Of a stretch of DNA of 64,000 nucleotides, positions 35,054 through 42,738 are shown in pieces. Origin of the DNA: Cutibacterium porci. Lineage in GTDB: Bacteria; Actinomycetota; Actinomycetes; Propionibacteriales; Propionibacteriaceae. The position numbers and the translations under genes are program-made. The stretch covers positions 62,001 to 126,000 of the forward strand of contig NZ_VUMG01000002.1 in assembly GCF_009696315.1 (NCBI RefSeq). Direction: 5' to 3'. The notes below the pieces were generated by a model. It was not told the origin of the DNA and made no database searches. It saw only the letters and a program-made list of their open reading frames with translations. Numbering within the stretch: position 1 is the stretch's first letter; each line of letters starts with the position of its first letter.

Positions 35054-35664
35054 GACGCCCACCTGTCGGATAGCGCGTCGATCACGCCCGGATGTGCGGC
35101 GATATGGGCGTCACACATGTCACAGAATGAGGACAGTAGCGGGCGGAGGCGGGTGATCTCGTCGCCGGTAGATTCGGGCCAATCATCGCCAGCGATCAGC
35201 TCGCGCAGATCCCCGACAGTCCCCGACCAGCATCCGATAGTGATGAGCCACCATTCCGGTGTCGGGACGAGGAGGCATCGGTAGCGGTGTAGCCCGTCGA
35301 TGGCTAGGCCACACCAGCTGGCCCAGTACAGGTCAGCATCGCGCAGGTTGGCCCCGTATAGGTCAGCCCCGCGCAGGTTGGCATCGCGCAGGTTGGCACT
35401 GCGCAGGTTGGCGCTGTACAGGTCAGCCCCGTACAGGTCAGCCCCGTACAGGTTGGCCCCGTACAGGTCAGCATCGCGCAGGTTGGCCCCGTATAGGTCA
35501 GCCCCGCGCAGGTTGGCATCGCGCAGGTTGGCGCTGCGCAGGTCAGCCCCGCGCAGGTCAGCCCCGTACAGGTTGGCCCCGTACAGGTCAGCATCGCGAA
35601 GGTCGACTAGGGCATAATCCTTACGCGCCCTGGCAATAACGTCCAATACTTCTTCGCGGTTCAT
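35050..35664 (-). CDS. Pentapeptide-repeat protein
   Basis: 204 aa from ATG 35664. Residues 20-120 contain about 20 consecutive A(D/N)LxG-type pentapeptides (ADLYGANLYGADLRGADLR and variants), which should fold as a right-handed quadrilateral beta-helix. The C-terminal 80 residues are a separate Trp/Cys-rich domain. The DNA is itself a run of near-identical 15-bp units, so copy number may change by recombination. Known pentapeptide proteins mimic DNA (Qnr, MfpA), but most are of unknown role. It lies just after the lysogeny switch. Confidence 0.85.
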   Translation of the reverse strand: MNREEVLDVIARARKDYALVDLRDADLYGANLYGADLRGADLRSANLRDANLRGADLYGANLRDADLYGANLYGADLYGADLYSANLRSANLRDANLRGADLYGANLRDADLYWASWCGLAIDGLHRYRCLLVPTPEWWLITIGCWSGTVGDLRELIAGDDWPESTGDEITRLRPLLSSFCDMCDAHIAAHPGVIDALSDRWAS

Positions 35665-35756
35665 TTCCCCTCCAGTAATGCGGTAATGACGATGACGGCG
35701 GCAATAGCGATGGCGAGGACGAGTCCGCGTCCATCAAAAGCGGAAATAGATGTCAC
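35661..35756 (-). CDS. Very small membrane peptide
   Basis: 31 aa from GTG 35756, preceded by GAGGAG and overlapping the next ATG by four bases. It is almost one hydrophobic helix (GLVLAIAIAAVIVITALLEG). The larger frame to 35957 is a shadow of the HTH gene. A role in exclusion or membrane signalling is possible. Confidence 0.5.
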   Translation of the reverse strand: MTSISAFDGRGLVLAIAIAAVIVITALLEGK

Positions 35757-35766
35757 GGGAGTCTCC

Positions 35767-35976
35767 TCACTTTCGGGGGCTACGTGTCTTGGGTTTGCCG
35801 GTTTCTCCTGATATCCATCGGTCGACGTCGCTGACGCGTAGCCGGACAATGGCCGCACCGGCTGGGCGGCATGCCGGAAGGTCGCCCCGATCGATAGCTG
35901 ACCGGATGGTTCGCTGTGCCACGGCGCAGCGCGCGGCCGCGCTGGCAACGGACTCATATACAGTCTCGGTTTTCAT
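35767..35976 (-). CDS. Excisionase-like HTH protein
   Basis: 69 aa from ATG 35976, overlapping the XRE stop. The MerR/excisionase-type fold is visible in ARCAVAQRTIRSAIDRGDLP, then VSDVDRWISGETGK. It is the second gene leftwards from the switch, a usual place for an excision or Cox-like protein. Direct link to an integrase cannot be made because none is in the window. Confidence 0.65.
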   Translation of the reverse strand: MKTETVYESVASAAARCAVAQRTIRSAIDRGDLPACRPAGAAIVRLRVSDVDRWISGETGKPKTRSPRK

Positions 35977-36212
35977 GCCGCCGCCGCGATGGTCGCCGCA
36001 TGGATGAGGTCGGACGGCCTGATATCGAGGACTCGGGCGATGGAGATGAGCTCTTCGACGCCGAGCGGAGATGAGCCGTTGAGCTTCCGAGCGAGCACTG
36101 TCGGGCTGATTCCGACCCATTGAGCGAGGTCCTGGTAGCTGACCCCGGCTTTGGCGACTGCGGCCCGGACCTCTGCTGCCGCTGCGCCCCGGGGGTTATG
36201 TGTATCGGTCAT
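35973..36212 (-). CDS. XRE-family regulator, Cro-like
   Basis: 79 aa from ATG 36212. Residues 15-70 form an XRE helix-turn-helix (VSYQDLAQWVGISPTVLARK, LGVEELISIARVLDIRPSDL). It is the first leftward gene and faces the repressor gene across a 76-bp gap holding a large palindrome, the layout of Cro opposite CI. Confidence 0.75.
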   Translation of the reverse strand: MTDTHNPRGAAAAEVRAAVAKAGVSYQDLAQWVGISPTVLARKLNGSSPLGVEELISIARVLDIRPSDLIHAATIAAAA

Positions 36213-36221
36213 GCCACCGAT

Positions 36222-36243
36222 CATAGTCGTAATTACGACTATG
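36222..36243. promoter_or_regulatory. Perfect 22-bp palindrome at the lysogeny switch
   Basis: The central 20 bases, ATAGTCGTAATTACGACTAT (36223-36242), are a perfect palindrome, and C/G extend it to 22 bp. It lies between two divergent XRE genes, ten bases from the ATG of the Cro-like gene. A dimeric regulator bound here would control at least the leftward promoter. Confidence 0.75.
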
Positions 36244-36288
36244 TCAATGACTCAGCCCCTTGCGCTTCACAGTCATATATGCGACCCT

Positions 36289-36627
36289 ATGGATATGGGA
36301 CGGCAGAAGCTCACCGGGCCAGTGACGCGCTACGTCGCGTCAGCGCTAGCAGCGGAGCGCTCCCGGCGAGGCGTGACATATGACTCGCTCGTGGAGTCGT
36401 CAGGGCTATCCAAGGGGGCTGTCGTGGGAGCTCTCACTGGCACGCGTTCGATTGCCATAGAGGCATTCGTCGCCATCTGTGAGGCGCTCGACGTCGACTC
36501 CGGTGAGCTTCTCGACGCCGCTGCCGAAGTAGCTCGACCTCCCGAGGTTGACCTGGCTGCCGACAATCCCGGCACCCCGACAGACCGGGAGCGCATGGAA
36601 GCTGAGTGGGGCGATGACCCCGCCTAA
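36289..36627 (+). CDS. XRE-family repressor, CI-like
   Basis: 112 aa from ATG 36289; ATG 36295 also fits, and longer frames would run through the operator. Helix-turn-helix at residues 25-70 (ERSRRGVTYDSLVESSGLSK, then ALTGTRSIAIEAFVAICEAL). No good ribosome site is seen, so the message may be leaderless, as with CI of lambda. It overlaps an ImmA-like metallopeptidase gene by 14 bases, a common repressor-antirepressor pair. Confidence 0.7.
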   Translation: MDMGRQKLTGPVTRYVASALAAERSRRGVTYDSLVESSGLSKGAVVGALTGTRSIAIEAFVAICEALDVDSGELLDAAAEVARPPEVDLAADNPGTPTDRERMEAEWGDDPA

Positions 36628-37015
36628 CCCGTGGGCGTGGCTGCGCTCACACCCCGACATTGACCTCGTGTGGGGCGGACTGCCCACCGGGTGGCGTGGA
36701 GCCACCGACGGTCGCACTATCTGGCTGGCCGAGGGTCTCACTCAGCGGGAGCGTCGCTGCACCCTAGCGCACGAGCTGACACATATACGGCTCGGGCTTC
36801 TCGGAGTCCAGTCGGCGTCAGGCGAGGAGCGAGTGAGGCTGGCCACGGCGAGGTGGCTACTGCCCGACCTCGAGGCAGTCGCCGACGCCCTTGCTGATTC
36901 CACAACACAGGATGCCGCCCTCGACCTGTGGGTCACCGATGACATTCTGCACACACGACTTGCTCACCTGACCGACAGTGAGCGTAACCTCATGAGCCGC
37001 GACACGGCGGCGTAG
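36614..37015 (+). CDS. ImmA/IrrE-type metallopeptidase
   Basis: 133 aa from ATG 36614. The zinc-protease motif is CTLAHELTHIRLG (HExxH). The N-terminal stretch has PDIDLVWGGLPTGWRG. ImmA proteins cleave the adjacent XRE repressor (as in ICEBs1) and trigger induction. Here the repressor gene overlaps it, so the same pairing is likely. Confidence 0.85.
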   Translation: MTPPNPWAWLRSHPDIDLVWGGLPTGWRGATDGRTIWLAEGLTQRERRCTLAHELTHIRLGLLGVQSASGEERVRLATARWLLPDLEAVADALADSTTQDAALDLWVTDDILHTRLAHLTDSERNLMSRDTAA

Positions 37016-37029
37016 GGAAGGGAATACCA

Positions 37030-37440
37030 ATGCCCGACGAGAACTTCGATCCCGCTGCTAGCGGGAAAGATCGGAAGGGGCCAGGCTGCCTAGCGGCCGT
37101 TTCGCTCATCGTCATAATCATTGTCGTTTTCGCTTCATGTGGTGGTGGCGATAAGCATCGCGGCTATGAGCTGAGCGACTTTAATGTCGAGCTCGACTCG
37201 AAATCGGTGTGCGAGGATGCGGTGAGGAATCAGCTTAATGCGCCGTCCACGGCGAAGTTTTCCCACGAGAAGGTGTCCATTAATGCTGAGTCGAAGTCAA
37301 CTGACGTATGGAAGGCGAACGTGACCGGTGTTGTTGAGGCCGAGAACCAGCTTGGTGGCCGCGTGAGTCGGGCGTGGGCGTGTAGCGCCACAGTTGATTC
37401 TCATGGGCAGGCCAAGGGTGACGCGACATTAGTCGAGTGA
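37030..37440 (+). CDS. Membrane-anchored protein, possible immunity protein
   Basis: 136 aa from ATG 37030. A hydrophobic helix at residues 20-37 (CLAAVSLIVIIIVVFASCGG) anchors an outward domain of about 95 residues with SVCEDAVRNQLNAPSTAKFS and a second Cys (AWACSATVD). This domain type is frequent in small secreted or membrane phage proteins near the integration end. It is the last prophage gene before the attachment site; superinfection exclusion is a reasonable guess. Confidence 0.6.
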   Translation: MPDENFDPAASGKDRKGPGCLAAVSLIVIIIVVFASCGGGDKHRGYELSDFNVELDSKSVCEDAVRNQLNAPSTAKFSHEKVSINAESKSTDVWKANVTGVVEAENQLGGRVSRAWACSATVDSHGQAKGDATLVE

Positions 37441-37623
37441 TCTGTGACTGTCATGGATTTGTGGATTAATCGTCGGTGCGGGCGGTGGCGTGCCGTCATG
37501 TCAGGCTGGCCGACTTCGTGTCGGTGATGCGGTGATGGCTAGGTACATGTCTTGACTGAGCTGCGCTGGGGATGCAATCCATAGCCTGACCGATATACCG
37601 CCTAGTAGATGGCATTATGCAGG
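37441..37623. other. Non-coding arm between last prophage gene and att core
   Basis: No convincing gene. Short GC-rich imperfect repeats are present (GTGCGGGCGGTGGCGTGCCG). As the prophage side of the attachment site, it may hold integrase arm sites. Confidence 0.4.
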
Positions 37624-37642
37624 CGATTCCCGCCATCTCCAC
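37624..37642 (+). other. Attachment-site core: 3' end of tmRNA or tRNA-Ala
   Basis: CGATTCCCGCCATCTCCAC reproduces the T-loop 3' half, T-stem and acceptor strand of an alanine-type tRNA-like end. Written 5' to 3', CATCTCC would pair with GGGGATG, giving the G3-U70 wobble that marks tmRNA and tRNA-Ala. No other part of such a gene is present here, and a strong terminator follows four bases on. This is the signature of a prophage end where the 3' end of the target gene is duplicated. The terminal triplet is CTA rather than CCA in the window. Confidence 0.7.
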
Positions 37643-37646
37643 TAAG

Positions 37647-37684
37647 TGCCTGCTGGCGTTGATACACTCACGCGCCAGCAGGCA
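37647..37684 (+). terminator. Strong intrinsic terminator, original target-gene terminator
   Basis: TGCCTGCTGGCG (37647-37658) and CGCCAGCAGGCA (37673-37684) form a perfect 12-bp stem with a 14-base loop, followed by TTTTGT. It lies right after the att core, where the terminator of the ssrA or tRNA gene would be. Confidence 0.85.
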
Positions 37685-37794
37685 TTTTGTCATGTGCTTG
37701 TGCCATTTTGGGCCCCGCGCGTGAGAGTTGCCCTGGTTAGGGCGGCATCGCGTGCTTAGGTGCACATCACGCTGTTGGGGGCGGGTGTTTGTGA

Positions 37795-38511
37795 TCAAAG
37801 ATCGCTGGCGTCAGTGGCCTCGACGGCGACGACCTCGGTCTCGTCAAGCTGCGGCCATGTGGCTGGTGCGGGGCCGAGGATTTTCTCGCCAGCTTTGATG
37901 ACGAACGATCCGAACAACAGGTTGCCTCCGCCGCGGATGGCTGCGCCGATCATGAGGGGGACTTGTTTGCCGAGGACAAGCACTCCTGTCTTGGTGCCCC
38001 ACTTGGTGACGAACCGTGGGCGGAGGATCTTGTTTGCTTGGCGGACTGCCTCCATTGGGATCGCATCGACCAGTTTCTTGCCCCAGTATGGGGCGGTGCG
38101 ACCGATGACCTTGTCCAAGACCTTGGAAGAGGCTGAGCTACCCAGGAGGACGGAAGTGACAAGCAGCCGACGCCGCTCTAAGTCTTCGAGATCGAGGTCG
38201 TGGATCTCGGCGAGGCGCAGGATGTAGTAGACCGAAGCCTCCAAATACGTGATGAGATCAGCGACTGTAACCGAGGCTTGGGCAACGCCGTTGGGTACCA
38301 CGGCGGCTGCGCCAGCTCCTGTGCCAGAGGCAGTGACGGTGCCGAGGTACCACGTGTTGATGTACGCAACGAGCTCAGCAGGCGTCATATCGGGGTGCAC
38401 CCGACGAAGACGGGCTACATTCGCCTGGGCCTTTGGCTGCTACGCTGCGAGTGCCTTGTCGAACCCTGCAGCGATCAACGCCTTCGGGTCTAACTTCGTC
38501 AGACTCTGCAT
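37795..38511 (-). pseudogene. EcsC-like protein gene with an internal TAG
   Basis: From ATG 38511 the frame reads MQSLTKLDPKALIAAGFDKA, then hits TAG at 38440-38442, and continues unbroken as QPKAQANVARLRRVHPDMTP to the stop at 37795. The C-terminal part (TGVLVLGKQVPLMIGAAIRG, then a Gly-rich hydrophobic segment) fits EcsC-family proteins, whose role is poorly known. Translation could restart at GTG 38400, giving 201 aa. It is the first gene beyond the attachment site and probably native host DNA. Confidence 0.6.
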
Positions 38512-38615
38512 GATCAAGATTCTCGCGCGCGGGTCTGACAATTCTCAGAGCCACCTGCGAGTACAGGGTCGGGTTCTTTGAATTAGCGACGGCCTACTTC
38601 CCAGGAGCCCTGCCG

Positions 38616-38766
38616 TCAGCCTTGGTCCGCGATCCGTGTCCCGTCTCTGAACACGACGGTCGTCTGTCGTTCGGGGGCGATCTCGATGTGTTGGCAGAGG
38701 ATGTGGTAGGTGGCGGGGTCAACTCGCCAGCCGACTCCATCTTCGTGAGGGCGCTGCGGTAAGTGG
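38616..38766 (-). pseudogene. Possible C-terminal scrap of a serine recombinase
   Basis: A short minus-strand frame ends WRVDPATYHILCQHIEIAPE then RQTTVVFRDGTRIADQG. The pattern of alternating strands ending in FRDGTxI recalls the extreme C-terminus of some serine recombinases. It is cut off upstream by the tail-protein remnant. Low certainty. Confidence 0.3.
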
Positions 38767-40173
38767 TCAGGTCGGCGTGGAGTCGTTGGCGGCGAGCTTG
38801 TCCGCGGTGATCGTCCCGGCAGTGATCCGTGCAGCCGACAGGTAGTCGGTGGTGATCTTGCCCGCATCCAAGGCAGTGATCTTGGCGTTGGTGATGGCGG
38901 CGTCGGTGGTCACTGCGGTGGAGATGTAGCCGTTGGCGATGGTCAGCTTTCGGAGGTGATCGACCCAGCCATGATGTTGACCGCGGTGATCGTGTTGGCT
39001 ACCAGCCTATCGCCGGTCAGTGACCCGGTCTTGATTTGGGCGGCGGTCAGTGTGCCTGCAGCGATCTGCAGGGCCGTGATGGTGCCGGTTTTGATCCTGA
39101 TCGCATCGACTGCTTCGGCAGTGAGTTTCGCGGTGGTGATGGCCCCGGCGATGATCTTGGTGGTCTTGATAGTGCCGTCGATGATCAACCAATCCCCGGC
39201 AGCCTCCACGACTGTGGGCTCACACAGATCAATGTCTACGCCGGTGGGAACCGTGACGCCGGTGATCGTCAACCATGTCAAACCTTGCTGGGGCTGGGTG
39301 TCGCATGTGGTGGACACGGCCTCCCACAGCGTCCACGTGTTGGCAGGAATCTGCGCGGAGGCGGCTGGGCTGTCGCCGAACATTGACATGGTCAACGCCC
39401 CAGCGGGCAAAGGTTGTGCGCAACGGATCCGCACCGAGAGCCTGTAGCTGCGGCCGCTGGCGGTGGAGATCACCTTTGACGGGTCATTGTCACCGTTGGT
39501 GATGGTGTCGCGACCGGTGCCGGTGATCGTGGCCCACCGGTAGGTGATGTAGGCGTCGCGGTATCCGCCACTGGTGTGGACGGTGCGCGTGCCCTCTGAT
39601 GGGGTACCCCACCCGTCGGCGTTGTGGGCGAAGCGGAGATTCCACACGAGGTTTCCGGGCTCGAGCATCCCCGCACGCAGCGCGGCCGCGACGGCAGCGG
39701 ACTTGGCGTCAGCAGCGGTGCGGGTTGCCGAATCAAGAATGGTGCGGGTCTGGTCGAGCTCGGTGTCTAGCGCTGTCAGGTCGGTACGCAGCCCGGTGAT
39801 GGCGGTGGTGGCGGCCGCGACCTGGTTGGCGGTGCGGGTGAGTTCAGTGTGGGCCTCGGTGAGGGCGGCGGCTGCCTGGTCGGCTGCGGCCTGACCCAGC
39901 TTCAGACTGATGTAGGAGCCGGTGAGCGGGTCGAAGGTGTAACCCATCACCCGGGCGGTGACAGCGGTGGTGTGGTGGCGCACGATGACGGTGTCACCCG
40001 AGGTGACGGTTTCCAACCAGGCAAGGTCGGCGTATTCGCGATTGGAGGATAGGTCGACCATGTTGATCCGGTAGGTGGCTGTGGGCCGGGTCGGTGATGG
40101 CCGGGTCGAGGACCGCCAGCCCGCTGGTGGTGAAGTCAGTGGTGGTGCGGTCGTGAACGCTCAACATGGCGGG
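38767..40173 (-). pseudogene. Phage tail-tip protein remnant
   Basis: The start is MLSVHDRTTTDFTTSGLAVL (ATG near 40166). After about 28 codons the frame changes, and the sequence resumes at TATYRINMVDLSSNREYADL. This implies loss of the long middle of a Tal-type hub. The large surviving piece (372 aa, 38943-40061) ends in AIT/TAxxIKT beta-repeats, then shifts frame again near 38950 and continues as LTIANGYISTAVTTDAAITN. At least two frame breaks and one large deletion are visible. Confidence 0.7.
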
Positions 40174-40195
40174 GTGTCCTTGCGGGTTGAGGCGG

Positions 40196-40928
40196 TTAGG
40201 GATTGCGCCAGCCGGGCGTGATGACCAGTTGGCCTATCCCGGAGCCGGGGATGATCCGGTTCGCTCTGGGCACCAGGGTCGGGAAGTCGCTGATCAGTGC
40301 GCCGGTTTGGGCTTTGCCTGCGACGTGGCACAGCATGCGGGCCGCGTCGACGGTGAGGGTTCCGGCGGGGGAGTTCACCGTGAATGGGACAATGCCGACG
40401 GGCCCGGTGCCGCCCTCGGTGACGTCGGCCTTCCACGGGTGCTTGCCTGCCGTGTCGGTCTTGTTGCGGCGCAAGATCGTGCCCTCGATCTCAGGAGTGG
40501 CGAACTTGATCCTGTCGGCCTTGGTTGACAGAGACGTCTTGGGGACAGCGACCTTGACCCGATACAGCCAGAAGTACTGGTACTTCCCGCTCGAGCGGGC
40601 GGCACGGAACCCGATCGCGACCGGGGCACCGCCATCCGCAGAGGCGGACACCAGCACCCCGTTGCTGTCGACCCGGGCACCGACCAGTGCTGCAGCAGCC
40701 GTCGGCCCCAGATCATCGATTCCCAGGGTGAGGGTGCCGGAGGCAAACTCCTTGACCACCTCCGATGCGCCGTCATCGGCATACAAGGTGGCTTCGGCAA
40801 CCTCTACCTCGAGCTCGGCAGAGATCGCCTTGGCCCAGCTGCACCGGCTTGCCGTAGGTTTCGGCCCCAGTGGCGGGGTCCTCAGTGACCGTGGCGTAGT
40901 AGAGCTTGTCCAAACCAATCGTGGCCAT
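40196..40928 (-). pseudogene. Tail-tube gene fused to distal-tail gene, frameshifted
   Basis: From ATG 40928 the frame gives MATIGLDKLYYATVTEDPAT to GKPVQL. One extra base in the C-run at 40834-40836 then shifts it; the correct continuation is AKAISAELEVEVAEATLYAD in the frame that runs to 40196. That body is a major tail (tube) protein up to GGTGPVGIVPFTVN. The last 60 residues (SPAGTLTVDAARMLCHVAGK, then PGSGIGQLVITPGWRN) look like the C-terminus of a Dit protein. The genes normally between them, including the tape measure, are missing, so a deletion of several kilobases joined the two in frame. Confidence 0.7.
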
Positions 40929-41046
40929 AGGTGGTGTCCTTTCAGGGCACGAGGGATAGCGGGTGCGGCCCCACCACGGGGGATGGGACGCGACAAGGGG
41001 GAGAGGTGTTCGACGGGTTGGCAGCGAGTGTCACCGCGAGGCATAC

Positions 41047-41066
41047 TGGTACAAGATTCGGTACCA
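41047..41066. promoter_or_regulatory. Inverted repeat upstream of the YefM-YoeB module
   Basis: TGGTAC (41047-41052) and GTACCA (41061-41066) are inverted copies eight bases apart, 18 bases before the antitoxin ATG and next to its GAGGAGG ribosome site. YefM-type antitoxins repress their operons by binding TGTACA-like palindromes, so this is the likely operator. Confidence 0.6.
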
Positions 41067-41083
41067 TATGGAGGAGGTTGGTC

Positions 41084-41329
41084 ATGGCTGTCACTGCCAC
41101 GGAGGCACGAAAGAACCTGTTCCCGTTGATTCAGCAGGTCAACGAGGATCGCGCGCCAGTCGAGATCACCTCGCGCAATGGTGACGCGGTGCTGCTTTCC
41201 CGGGCGGACTATGACGCGCTGGCTGAGACGGCGCATCTGCTGCGGGTTCCAGCCAATGCTAAGCATCTGCTGGAGAGCTTGGAGCAGGCCCGTGCGGGCA
41301 AGCGCGATGAGCACGATCTAGTGCGATGA
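41084..41329 (+). CDS. yefM: YefM/Phd-family antitoxin
   Basis: 81 aa from ATG 41084, behind GGAGGAGG. The N-terminal fold is MAVTATEARKNLFPLIQQVN, then ITSRNGDAVLLSRADYDALA, the canonical YefM DNA-binding dimer. The C-terminal LESLEQARAGKRDEHDLV is the toxin-wrapping tail. The stop overlaps the YoeB start (ATGA). Confidence 0.9.
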   Translation: MAVTATEARKNLFPLIQQVNEDRAPVEITSRNGDAVLLSRADYDALAETAHLLRVPANAKHLLESLEQARAGKRDEHDLVR

Positions 41330-41583
41330 GACTGGTTTTTACGCCTAACGGCTGGCGCGACTACACCTACTGGCTTGGCGCTGACCGGCAGACCCTCAAG
41401 CGCATCAACCGGTTGATCGACGACGCCCTGCGTGATCCAACCGCAGGCATCGGCAAGCCCGAACCCTTGCGACACATGCTGTCGGGGACATGGTCGCGTC
41501 GCATCAGCGAGGAACACCGGTTGGTGTACCTCGTCGATGGTGACGACCTTGTGGTCTTGCAAGCTCGTTTCCACTACGAGTAG
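41326..41583 (+). CDS. yoeB: YoeB-family toxin, mRNA interferase
   Basis: 85 aa. The sequence RLVFTPNGWRDYTYWLGADR, then GIGKPEPLRHMLSGTWSRRI and a final ARFHYE keep the YoeB active residues (Glu of KPEPL, Arg of SRR, His-Tyr at the C-terminus). YoeB cuts mRNA at the ribosomal A site. The module lies opposite to, and between, the tail-completion and tail-tube remnants, so it was inserted into the phage structural operon. It appears intact. Confidence 0.9.
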   Translation: MRLVFTPNGWRDYTYWLGADRQTLKRINRLIDDALRDPTAGIGKPEPLRHMLSGTWSRRISEEHRLVYLVDGDDLVVLQARFHYE

Positions 41584-41610
41584 GCAACGGCAGACCCCGG
41601 ATAAGCCCGG

Positions 41611-41979
41611 TCAGCGTGCAGGCCACGGCGACACCGAACTGGGCTGAGCTGCCCGTCCGGCGACATCGATGGCGTAGTGGTGGAATCTGGTGTCGGCCTC
41701 GTAGCCGACGTACTGTCGGCCGGTGATAGTCAGCCCGGCCTTTAGCAGGGCGGTGGTGATCCGGTCGCGTAGGGGTAGGTAGTTGCCGCGGGTGAATAGG
41801 GGGATGCGGGCTTGTTCGGTCTGCACGCCGGGGGTGTTGTCTGCGAAGACCTCGAGTGTGTCGACCAGTGGTGTGATCACCAGGTAGGTGTCTGGGGCTG
41901 GTGTCTTTGTGTACAGGGCGACGGCCGAGGGTAGCCCAAGTTGTTGGGTGAGCTGGTTGAGGGTTTCGAGCACGATCAT
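41611..41979 (-). CDS. Tail terminator-like protein of the remnant
   Basis: 122 aa from ATG 41979, overlapping the gp10-like stop. LPSAVALYTKTPAPDTYLVI, then GNYLPLRDRITTALLKAGLT and ADTRFHHYAIDVAGR fit the DUF3168/tail completion plan. The final residues (AAQPSSVSPWPAR) may be altered by the neighbouring insertion. Confidence 0.6.
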   Translation of the reverse strand: MIVLETLNQLTQQLGLPSAVALYTKTPAPDTYLVITPLVDTLEVFADNTPGVQTEQARIPLFTRGNYLPLRDRITTALLKAGLTITGRQYVGYEADTRFHHYAIDVAGRAAQPSSVSPWPAR

Positions 41980-42395
41980 GGCTGTACTTGACTGATTCGC
42001 GCGGCGAGTGCTTGCTTCGTGGCGGGGGCTCGGGTCTGGGATCGGGTGGGTGCCAGGAAGGGGTGGGCTGGCTGATTGGAGCGGCCGTGTTCGAGGACGT
42101 TGGCGATGTGCGCGTTGCTGCGTCCGTCGGTGCGGTTTTCGGCGAACCCGACCTTGATGTTGTGGTCTCCGCCGGAGTTGACCTTGACCGACGTGATGCC
42201 GAGCGTGGACAGCAGTTGTCCGGTGGGTCGCGACGGGTGCTGTCCTTGTCCGATGGCCTGTTGGAGGTTGGAGCGCATCCGGGCTTCGACGATCCTGGCC
42301 CCGGCGTGCAAGACCTCGTCTGCGCACGCCTCAATCGCAGTGCTGACGGTCTGGAGGCTGTCGAGGAACCGGTTGATCTGCATGCGTGCCATCAC
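41976..42395 (-). CDS. HK97 gp10-like protein of the remnant
   Basis: 139 aa from GTG 42395 (ATG 42392 also possible). It is helical, then has NSGGDHNIKVGFAENRTDGR, HIANVLEHGRSNQPAHPFLA, the pattern of gp10-type head-tail joining proteins where the Pro-His-Pro-Phe near the end is typical. It appears intact. Confidence 0.65.
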   Translation of the reverse strand: MMARMQINRFLDSLQTVSTAIEACADEVLHAGARIVEARMRSNLQQAIGQGQHPSRPTGQLLSTLGITSVKVNSGGDHNIKVGFAENRTDGRSNAHIANVLEHGRSNQPAHPFLAPTRSQTRAPATKQALAARISQVQP

Positions 42396-42724
42396 GTGGT
42401 TCCTTCCGGCTCGGTGTGGTGGGCGAGGATCTCTATGTAGCGTCCGCCGATGTTCTCGACGGTGTCGATGATGAAGCGGCCGCGGTCGCAGGAAAGTTCC
42501 ATGGAGGCGTCGACGATAAGTCCGGGGATTGCTCGGATACGGAAGCTGTCGGTGGCTTGGGTGTAGGCGGCCCGGTTGACCCAGACGGCGGTGGCGTGGC
42601 GGGTTTCGATGTCGGCACGGCAGGTGGCGATGATCTCGTCACGGGTGGCTTCGAATCCGGCCGCATCGGTGGTGGTGATGGGTGCGATAAGGCCGACGAG
42701 GGTACGCATTTGGCCTAGTATCAT
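42392..42724 (-). CDS. Head closure-like protein of the remnant
   Basis: 110 aa from ATG 42724. It is beta-rich with VWVNRAAYTQATDSFRIRAI, LIVDASMELSCDRGRFIIDT, which fits gp16-type stoppers. Order relative to gp10-like and tail terminator genes agrees. Confidence 0.6.
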   Translation of the reverse strand: MILGQMRTLVGLIAPITTTDAAGFEATRDEIIATCRADIETRHATAVWVNRAAYTQATDSFRIRAIPGLIVDASMELSCDRGRFIIDTVENIGGRYIEILAHHTEPEGTT

Positions 42725-42738
42725 GGGCGGGTGTCTGT

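Noticed and set aside
35304-35620. Regular 15-bp repeats as a CRISPR array
   Set aside because: The repeats are contiguous without spacers and encode pentapeptides in frame.
37441-37640. Complete tmRNA gene at the attachment site
   Set aside because: Only the last 19 bases match; no 5' acceptor strand, tag-peptide frame or D-arm is present.
40960-41314. N-terminal 130 residues of the long minus frame over the tail-tube gene
   Set aside because: This part is antisense to YefM-YoeB and has no protein-like features. The tail-tube start is ATG 40928.
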